DNA from: JAGNRR01 sp965230665
GTDB lineage: Bacteria; Bacteroidota; Bacteroidia; Chitinophagales; Chitinophagaceae
Reading direction: 5' to 3'
DNA: 64,000 bases
NCBI GenBank assembly: GCA_965230665.1
Contig: CBDDLM010000004.1
Span: 1,054,001-1,118,000, forward strand
Positions 58,896 through 64,000 of this stretch are shown piece after piece (the first letter of the stretch is position 1; every line of letters begins with the position of its first letter). The position numbers and the translations under genes were made by a program. The notes beneath the pieces were generated by a model. That model saw only the letters and a program-made list of their open reading frames with translations. It was not told the origin of the DNA and did not search any database.

Positions 58896-58926
58896 ATAAA
58901 CGGTCCTTTTTTTTTGATAAGCGGTC
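58896..58926 (+). repeat. Direct repeat ATAA(A/G)CGGTC
   Basis: ATAAACGGTC at 58896-58905 and ATAAGCGGTC at 58917-58926, 21 bp apart (two helical turns), separated by a T-run. The spacing suits a dimeric regulator, but the pair is ~150 bp from the helicase promoter and ~75 bp from the divergent lipoprotein start, so the target is unclear. Confidence 0.3.
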
Positions 58927-59075
58927 GATTTTAGCTCCAAAATAGGTTATCTAGTACAGCATTAGCAGTCATAATGAACGTTAAAGAGTACTTTACAACT
59001 AAATCTCTTCCTGCCTCTTTCCTTGCATTATCACCCTAAAAATCATATAATGAAATTGACTAAATAAATAAAGAC

Positions 59076-59083
59076 TACATTTG
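59076..59083 (+). promoter_or_regulatory. -7 element TACATTTG
   Basis: Exact match, 76 nt before the helicase ATG. It predicts a 5' leader of about 70 nt, longer than that of most genes in this window. Confidence 0.5.
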
Positions 59084-59095
59084 CGCTGCTTATTA

Positions 59096-59140
59096 ATGAA
59101 ATTTGCGGTTGTTTCAACTGGATTGAATAATACTGCCTAA
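59096..59140 (+). CDS. 14-codon leader frame before the DEAD-box helicase
   Basis: ATG at 59096 to TAA at 59138-59140 encodes MKFAVVSTGLNNTA. It lies entirely inside the predicted leader, starts 13 nt after the -7 element and ends 18 nt before the helicase ATG. It may be a regulatory leader peptide or chance. Confidence 0.25.
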   Translation: MKFAVVSTGLNNTA

Positions 59141-59158
59141 AGCATAAATCAAGAAAGT

Positions 59159-60484
59159 ATGGGACAAGGATACAGAAACCGTAAGGGTAAATCCAGTGGT
59201 GGTAGACGCCGCAGAGGATTCAAGGGCAAGAAAGAGCCTTCAATAAAACATGAGCAACTTGAACATATTGGAGTTCCTTTGGAAGATGTCAAGTATGACG
59301 CACCACGTTCATTTGAAGAAATGCCCATCCACCCTAGATTAAAGCAAAATATTCTCGACCTAGGGTATGAACATCCTACTGAAATACAGGATAAAACGTT
59401 TGAAACTGTTGCAGATATTGAGGACGTTATCGGGATCGCAAACACAGGCACGGGTAAAACAGGTGCTTTTCTGATCCCTATTATTCATAACCTTCTGGAA
59501 GATGATGATATCTTCCAAACCCTCGTGGTACTTCCCACAAGAGAACTGGCGGAACAAGTAGAACAAGAGTTTAGAAAACTGGCTAAAGGGCTCAATCTTT
59601 ATACCATATGTTGTATTGGTGGAACGCCCGTATATAAAGACATTAAAAAACTTCGTCGTTTTCATCATATAGTTGTGGGTACTCCAGGACGTCTTTGTGA
59701 TCTAGTGCGTCAAGGTGTTTTAGATATAACCACCTTTTCTATTCTTGTAATTGATGAGTTTGACCGTTTATTGGATATGGGTTTTAGCGAAGACGTCTTC
59801 TTTCTTGCTAATACAATGGATAATCGAGATCAAACACTCCTTTTTTCTGCAACTATAGAACCCAAACAGGAGCAACTCATTGATCAGCTAATGAATGATC
59901 CGATTGAACTCAAGGTAAGCAGCGGTACTACGACCGCCGAACATATTACACAAGAGATTGTACGTTGCACACGAGATGAGAAGTTTGACCGTCTCTTAGA
60001 AATGCTCCAAGGAGATTCGTTTGAAAAAGTATTAATTTTTGCTGAAACCAAAAGAACTGTTAGTGATATTGCCTACCAACTTAAGAAAGCACGAATTAAA
60101 GTAGACGAAATACATGGTGATAAAAGTCAAGATTATCGTAAAAAGGCTTTAGCACGATTTAAATCAGATAGAATAGATGTATTAGTTGCAACTGATGTTG
60201 CGGCACGGGGTTTGGATATATCAGATGTTACCCAAGTGATTAACTATGAAATCCCTCGCACCTATGACTCTTACATACACCGAATTGGCCGTACAGGCAG
60301 AGCCGGTAAACCGGGACATGCTTATACATTTGTAACTAGCAGAGGTAAAGACGGAAATAAGGGTAATTACAATAAAGACCGTAACCGAGGTGATCAGGAT
60401 CGCAAAAGAAACGATCGCCCTAGCTACCGTAAAAGTCGTGATCATCAAGGGAAACCACAAAGAAGAAACAAACGTAGAGATTAG
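59159..60484 (+). CDS. DEAD-box RNA helicase with basic tails, DEFD variant
   Basis: A 441-residue ATP-dependent RNA helicase. A basic N-terminal extension (MGQGYRNRKGKSSGGRRRRG) precedes the core: Q motif HPTEIQDKTF, motif I ANTGTGKTGAF, Ia PTRELAEQ, Ib TPGRL, motif II DEFD at 199-202 (instead of DEAD), motif III SAT, motif V ATDVAARGLDI and motif VI HRIGRTGRAG. The C-terminal ~70 residues are Lys/Arg/Asn-rich, an RNA-binding tail. It probably works in RNA turnover or ribosome assembly, often at low temperature in this family. A long leader suggests post-transcriptional control (inference). Confidence 0.92.
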   Translation: MGQGYRNRKGKSSGGRRRRGFKGKKEPSIKHEQLEHIGVPLEDVKYDAPRSFEEMPIHPRLKQNILDLGYEHPTEIQDKTFETVADIEDVIGIANTGTGKTGAFLIPIIHNLLEDDDIFQTLVVLPTRELAEQVEQEFRKLAKGLNLYTICCIGGTPVYKDIKKLRRFHHIVVGTPGRLCDLVRQGVLDITTFSILVIDEFDRLLDMGFSEDVFFLANTMDNRDQTLLFSATIEPKQEQLIDQLMNDPIELKVSSGTTTAEHITQEIVRCTRDEKFDRLLEMLQGDSFEKVLIFAETKRTVSDIAYQLKKARIKVDEIHGDKSQDYRKKALARFKSDRIDVLVATDVAARGLDISDVTQVINYEIPRTYDSYIHRIGRTGRAGKPGHAYTFVTSRGKDGNKGNYNKDRNRGDQDRKRNDRPSYRKSRDHQGKPQRRNKRRD

Positions 60485-60544
60485 GTTTGCGAACTCTTAA
60501 ATTATCAATCCTTGAAAAATAAAACTTTCTGGGATTTTTTACAT

Positions 60545-60552
60545 TACCTTTG
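60545..60552 (+). promoter_or_regulatory. -7 element TACCTTTG before the riboswitch
   Basis: Exact match about 12-15 bp before the first riboswitch bases, so the whole riboswitch would be transcribed. Confidence 0.6.
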
Positions 60553-60564
60553 CGCCCAACAAAG

Positions 60565-60690
60565 ATCTTTCAAAAGAATAAAAATGGAAAGCTCATTAGC
60601 TTTCGTTTTTCGGGGAATCGTGTTTGAATCACGAGCTGTCACGCAACTGTATTGAGTTTATAACACTCTAAGCCAGAATGCCGAACTTTT
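60565..60690 (+). ncRNA. Cobalamin (B12) riboswitch
   Basis: The conserved core is plain: GGGAATCGTG, then GCTGTCACGCAACTGTA at 60635-60651 and the B12-box-type AGCCAGAATGCC at 60671-60682. A side hairpin GAAAGCT/AGCTTTC lies at 60587-60604. It is in the right orientation and has a promoter just upstream. B12 binding normally turns off the downstream genes. The ~150 nt between the B12 box and the ATG at 60837 must hold the expression platform, but I cannot decide between termination and ribosome-site sequestration. The 60485-60836 gap holds nothing else that I can support. Confidence 0.93.
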
Positions 60691-60836
60691 TTATATGACT
60701 AAATACTTTCGTGATTTGAAGTTAATGTCAGTTTACAGTAACCTTTCCTCAAACCGCTGTCCCTGTCTATCTTAATTTTCTTATTTACGCAATTTATTTT
60801 TTCTTTCTTCTGAAGGTTCTCTTAAAAAAATAAATT

Positions 60837-61868
60837 ATGAGTACAAACATTACAAAAATTCTGAGCTTATTAGTTCTAGCGTTGACACTGCAACTATCAA
60901 AAGCTCAAGGGCAATCCGTTGCCGACTTCGAAAACTTTACATTACCCAGTACAGATACATTCTGGAATGGATCAAGCACGCCATTGGGAACCACCTTCGC
61001 CAGTGGAAGTGCAATTTTTCCTAATTACTACGATACTTCTTGGGGAGGATACTGGCGTGGTGGTTGGGCTTACAGTAATATGCAGGACAGCATGACGGGG
61101 AACTCAACCAACTTATACGGTGCAAGACCTGCCATAGGTTATAATGGGTCGGCAAATTATGCAGTAGGTCAACAAAACTCTTGGGTTAGACTAGATACTC
61201 CATCTCGAGGTAAGATTGTTAATGGTTTTTACGTAACGAATAGCACTTATGCGGCTCGAGTTATGGAAACGGGAAACACCTTTTCAAGAAAATTTGGTGA
61301 CACAACAGGCACAGGACACTCTGGACCTCAAGGTTCATATCCTGACTATTTCTTACTAACTGTTTATGGTTGGTACAATGGCAGCAAGATCACCGATAGT
61401 GTAAACTTTTATTTAGCTGATTTCCGTGGGCCAGACTCTTTGGACTATATAGTAGGAGATTGGCAGTGGGTAAATCTAAGTTCATTAGGTAATGTAGACA
61501 GCTTACAATTTACGATGCGTAGCAGTGACGAAGGCGCAGCAGGCATTAATACGCCACTTTTCTTCTGTATTGACAATTTTACAACGGCCGATATTGCCCT
61601 GGCTACAACCGATATTTTATCTAGGAAACCACTTAAACTCTTTCCAAACCCTGTTCAAAACGAGATCCGTGTATCACTTCAAGAGATAGGTGCTAAAGAA
61701 CTTGATCTAGAAATATTTGATGCTGCTGGTCGAACAGTCGTTAAAAGAACAGTTGCAAATATGCAAGATGAGTATATCATAGATTTTGCAAATCAAACAG
61801 CTGGTATGTACTTTGTTACGCTAAAAGATCAGAATACCGTTTGGAGTACCAAGGTCATCAAACGTTAA
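60837..61868 (+). CDS. DUF4465 T9SS surface protein under B12 riboswitch control
   Basis: A 343-residue protein with a signal peptide (to about residue 23, SKAQG). The body (25-255) is the DUF4465 fold: VADFENFTLPSTDTFWNGSS, WRGGWAYSNMQDSMTGNS, GFYVTNSTYAARVMETGNTF, YPDYFLLTVYGWYNGSK, FYLADFRGPDSLDYIVGDWQ, and INTPLFFCIDNFTT. A type A sorting domain follows (LKLFPNPVQNEIRVSL ... STKVIKR). DUF4465-type proteins recur in Bacteroidota loci with B12 riboswitches, and B12-binding surface proteins are known there (BtuG, BtuH). Binding of B12 by this protein is inference. It is the first gene after the riboswitch. Confidence 0.85.
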   Translation: MSTNITKILSLLVLALTLQLSKAQGQSVADFENFTLPSTDTFWNGSSTPLGTTFASGSAIFPNYYDTSWGGYWRGGWAYSNMQDSMTGNSTNLYGARPAIGYNGSANYAVGQQNSWVRLDTPSRGKIVNGFYVTNSTYAARVMETGNTFSRKFGDTTGTGHSGPQGSYPDYFLLTVYGWYNGSKITDSVNFYLADFRGPDSLDYIVGDWQWVNLSSLGNVDSLQFTMRSSDEGAAGINTPLFFCIDNFTTADIALATTDILSRKPLKLFPNPVQNEIRVSLQEIGAKELDLEIFDAAGRTVVKRTVANMQDEYIIDFANQTAGMYFVTLKDQNTVWSTKVIKR

Positions 61869-61870
61869 GT

Positions 61871-62872
61871 ATGAAAACACTGCTTTCAACTATATTATTT
61901 TGTGTCACTAGCCTTATGGCGGTGGCACAATTTGCCCCGCCAGCAGGACAAGTTGGTAGCACCGCTATTCATAAAGATTCTTCCATCTTCGTAGCTTGGG
62001 CAACTTCTGGAACCGTACAACGTGGCCTTAGAGATATTACAAACCCCTCTTTAGGTACAGTGAACTATGGCAGTGGTACCGCCATTACTGGCAAAGCCGA
62101 TGCTCCAGGTGTTGCAAGTTTGGGAGACGGAGGCAGTGCAATTGTAAGCTTCTTAACCCCAATCGTAAACGGACCGGGGTGGGATTTTGCAGTTTTCGAA
62201 AACGCATTCGTCGATACCTTCTTAGAATTGGCTTATGTTGAAGTAAGTTCGGATGGAATAAACTTTCATAGATTCCCAGCCGTTTCTAATACACAAGACA
62301 CAATACAAGTAGGAAGTTTTGGAGGACTAGACGCAACCAAAATAAACAACTTGGCGGGCAAGTATGTTGTAAATTATGGGACTCCTTTTGACTTAGAAGA
62401 AATGAAAGGTATTAGTGGTTTAGATGTCAACCATGTAACCCACGTAAAGATCATTGATGTAGTTGGTTGCATTTTAGACTCCTTTGCACGTTATGATAAA
62501 AACAATAAAAAAATAAATGACCCTTGGCGTACTGATTTTATAACAGGTGGATTTGACCTAGATGCAGTGGGTGTGATTCATACTTGGCCAACGCAAGTTT
62601 CTTCTTTAGAAAAGGATAATATCGATTTAAGGATTTTCCCAAACCCTTCGAGCAACGGACAGTTTCATATACAATTTACTGCACCTCAGAAATCTAAAGC
62701 AAGTGCAAAAGTGTTTGACGTTCTGGGTGCAAACGTGTTTAGTAAAGATTTCCAAAGTGCAAAAGGGAACAATACAACCTCAATTTCATTGCCCAATATG
62801 GTCAAGGGGCACTATCTGATAAAGATTCAAATAGGAGCGACTCAATTTGTCAAAAATATCTTTATTCGCTAA
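61871..62872 (+). CDS. T9SS surface protein paired with the DUF4465 protein
   Basis: A 333-residue protein with a signal peptide (MKTLLSTILFCVTSLMAVAQ). The body contains VASLGDGGSAIVSFLTPIVN, WDFAVFENAFVDTFLELAYV, VSSDGINFHRFPAVSNTQ and TGGFDLDAVGVIHTW, a beta-sandwich found in putative surface-binding proteins of the same B12 loci. The C-terminus is a type A sorting domain (LRIFPNPSSNGQFHIQF ... KNIFIR). The ATG at 61871, 2 bp after the previous stop, is chosen over an earlier in-frame ATG inside the first gene. It is cotranscribed with the DUF4465 gene. Confidence 0.82.
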   Translation: MKTLLSTILFCVTSLMAVAQFAPPAGQVGSTAIHKDSSIFVAWATSGTVQRGLRDITNPSLGTVNYGSGTAITGKADAPGVASLGDGGSAIVSFLTPIVNGPGWDFAVFENAFVDTFLELAYVEVSSDGINFHRFPAVSNTQDTIQVGSFGGLDATKINNLAGKYVVNYGTPFDLEEMKGISGLDVNHVTHVKIIDVVGCILDSFARYDKNNKKINDPWRTDFITGGFDLDAVGVIHTWPTQVSSLEKDNIDLRIFPNPSSNGQFHIQFTAPQKSKASAKVFDVLGANVFSKDFQSAKGNNTTSISLPNMVKGHYLIKIQIGATQFVKNIFIR

Positions 62873-62921
62873 TTCCCAATTTAATTGAAAATTTGGGAAC
62901 TCCGTCAAAGGCAGTATATAC

Positions 62922-62929
62922 TACCTTTG
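62922..62929 (+). promoter_or_regulatory. -7 element TACCTTTG
   Basis: Exact match, 82 nt before the ATG at 63011. It gives the following gene its own promoter, separate from the riboswitch unit. Confidence 0.5.
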
Positions 62930-63010
62930 CATACTCTTTTAGACTTTCCTTAACTTCACAGTTACTACGTTTGAATATCTAACAATGAGAAATTATTAAT
63001 CATTTCAATC

Positions 63011-63928
63011 ATGAAGACTCCTGTTCTTGCTATACTTTTCTGTTTAATATCTCCAATAGTTCATTGCCAAATTAATGCGACAGTTATTAACTCGCAAACC
63101 AAAGAGGCAGTTCCCTTTGCAAATATTTGGGTACTAAATAAAAATATCGGTACAAGCTCTGGTGAAAATGGTTCTTTCAGTTTAGACTGTAAGTCAAAGG
63201 ATAGTTTAATAAAATTTACCGCTATCGGTTTTAAGAGTAAAACGATTAAAGCATCCTTAATTGATCGCGTTGTTTATCTAGACCCTCAAGTTACAACGTT
63301 AAAAAAGATCGTAATTGCAAATAACCCCAAATCAAAACGCCATGAAAGGTTAATTGGAAAACTTAAGAAAAGAAAGATTAATCACTATTTCTCTGGCAGA
63401 AGTAAGCCCATAATTGCTGCCAAGTATTTTGAATATAATGAAACATATCAGCATACTCCTTATTTAAAGAAAGTTCGCCTTCTAACGCAAAGTGAAGTAA
63501 AAAAATCGAAGTTCCTTCTTAAACTTTATAAAGTAGATAAGGATCATAAACCAGGTGAACTTCTATGTAATAAGAATATTATTGGAATTGCTAAAAAAGG
63601 CAAAAATGTTAGTGAGATAGATATTTCAAAACTGGGCATCGAATTTCCAAAAGAAGGTCTCTTTATGGCTATTGAATGGTTGATCATAGCATCAAATAAA
63701 TATGAAATAGACATTGAAATTTATGATACAAAAAAAAGTACTAAAATGACTCGATATGCTCCTATGGTTGGAGCCATTCCAGAAACCTTAAATAACAAAA
63801 GTTGGATTTATGACAGAGGGGATTGGAATCCAGTTCGGGTAAACAGCAGTATTGATAAACACCTGTCTGGCAAACGATATAGAGGAAAATATACGACCGT
63901 TGCTTTTGAAGTGGTTTTATCAAATTAA
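63011..63928 (+). CDS. Exported protein with carboxypeptidase-regulatory-like domain
   Basis: A 305-residue protein with a signal peptide (MKTPVLAILFCLISPIVHCQ). Residues ~21-95 form the regulatory beta-sandwich (ATVINSQTKEAVPFANIWVL, NIGTSSGENGSFSLDCK, IGFKSKTIKASLIDRVVYLD), usually found in front of TonB receptors. The rest is a second beta-rich domain (LLKLYKVDKDHKPGELLCN, ISKLGIEFPKEGLFMAIEWL). There is no sorting domain and no barrel, so it is not itself a receptor. Its function is unknown. It has its own promoter, so a link to the B12 unit is not proved. Confidence 0.65.
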   Translation: MKTPVLAILFCLISPIVHCQINATVINSQTKEAVPFANIWVLNKNIGTSSGENGSFSLDCKSKDSLIKFTAIGFKSKTIKASLIDRVVYLDPQVTTLKKIVIANNPKSKRHERLIGKLKKRKINHYFSGRSKPIIAAKYFEYNETYQHTPYLKKVRLLTQSEVKKSKFLLKLYKVDKDHKPGELLCNKNIIGIAKKGKNVSEIDISKLGIEFPKEGLFMAIEWLIIASNKYEIDIEIYDTKKSTKMTRYAPMVGAIPETLNNKSWIYDRGDWNPVRVNSSIDKHLSGKRYRGKYTTVAFEVVLSN

Positions 63929-63949
63929 TACACCCTTCTAAAACCTAAA

Positions 63950-64000
63950 ATGTACAAATACTCGACCAAAATTTTTGCTATCCTTCTCTACCCTATGATA
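63950..64000 (+). CDS. Start of the next gene, exported protein (partial)
   Basis: ATG at 63950 opens a frame running to the window edge with MYKYSTKIFAILLYPMI, which looks like the beginning of a signal peptide. It is 21 bp after the previous stop, so it is probably in the same unit. Too little is visible to name it. A TonB receptor is one possibility given the B12 locus just upstream. Confidence 0.35.
   Translation, partial: MYKYSTKIFAILLYPMI

Larger units (their letters stand above)
58825..59158. other. 334-bp intergenic region with leader of the DEAD-box helicase
   Basis: It holds the upstream region of the minus-strand lipoprotein, a pair of 10-base direct repeats (58896-58926), an exact -7 element (59076-59083) and a predicted ~70-nt leader with a 14-codon frame. 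I see no tRNA and no strong hairpin here. Confidence 0.5.

Noticed and set aside
1..64000. CRISPR arrays, IS elements, prophage genes, tRNA and rRNA genes
   Set aside because: I looked along both strands and saw no repeat-spacer array, transposase or integrase motif, or cloverleaf-type sequence. Small tRNA-like structures could be missed by eye.

Overview
The window looks like a chromosomal segment of a member of the Bacteroidota, probably Flavobacteriales-like (inference). The evidence is AT-rich DNA, five proteins with type IX secretion (T9SS) C-terminal sorting domains, a heme-type TonB receptor, many outer-membrane barrel proteins, the futalosine-pathway gene mqnC, and many exact copies of the Bacteroidota -7 promoter element TAnnTTTG. 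I see no IS element, prophage, CRISPR array, tRNA or rRNA. Most genes are core or housekeeping genes in short transcription units that change strand often.

Layout. 1-216 is the 3' end of B12-dependent methionine synthase (metH). 277-9.5 kb holds envelope proteins, an aldo/keto reductase, an RluD-type pseudouridine synthase, lipB, a T9SS beta-propeller protein and an ABC-F ATPase. 9.6-16.7 kb holds a degenerate ureohydrolase preceded by three phased direct repeats, a thiol peroxidase, mqnC, an EnvC-like LytM protein, an ECF sigma factor and a 34-codon membrane mini-gene. 16.8-20.5 kb is a heme-uptake pair: an HmuR-like TonB receptor and a T9SS-secreted protein with two HmuY-like domains. 20.5-33.3 kb holds asd, mtgA, a GH3/beta-lactamase-type fusion, rarA, an M3 peptidase, a response regulator, a LolC/E-type permease and tsaE. 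33.3-46.1 kb holds copA, tag, an SDR (FabG-like), yhhQ, a DUF3667 protein, a crotonase, fumC, a ZIP transporter, a PAP2 phosphatase and a methyltransferase. 46.2-49.5 kb is an ABC ATPase with an extra helical N-terminal domain, a large membrane protein and an SRPBCC protein. 49.6-58.6 kb holds a GlmM-type mutase, a sialidase-fold protein, aspS and a three-gene serine unit (FAD-linked dehydrogenase, serA, serB-like). 58.8-64 kb holds a DEAD-box helicase with a long leader, then a cobalamin riboswitch controlling two T9SS surface proteins.

Themes. (1) About a dozen genes have an exact TAnnTTTG only 5-9 nt before the start codon, which predicts leaderless mRNAs and let me correct several starts. 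(2) The serine unit looks like a reaction pair in which an FAD enzyme could remove the 2-hydroxyglutarate made by SerA. (3) Heme and B12 capture both use T9SS-exported surface proteins. metH at the left edge and the B12 riboswitch at the right edge show that B12 matters to this organism. (4) The ABC-F protein and the ureohydrolase have each lost active-site residues in a patterned way rather than at random.

All calls rest on reading motifs by eye. No database search was run. Gene symbols are given only where motifs are clear.
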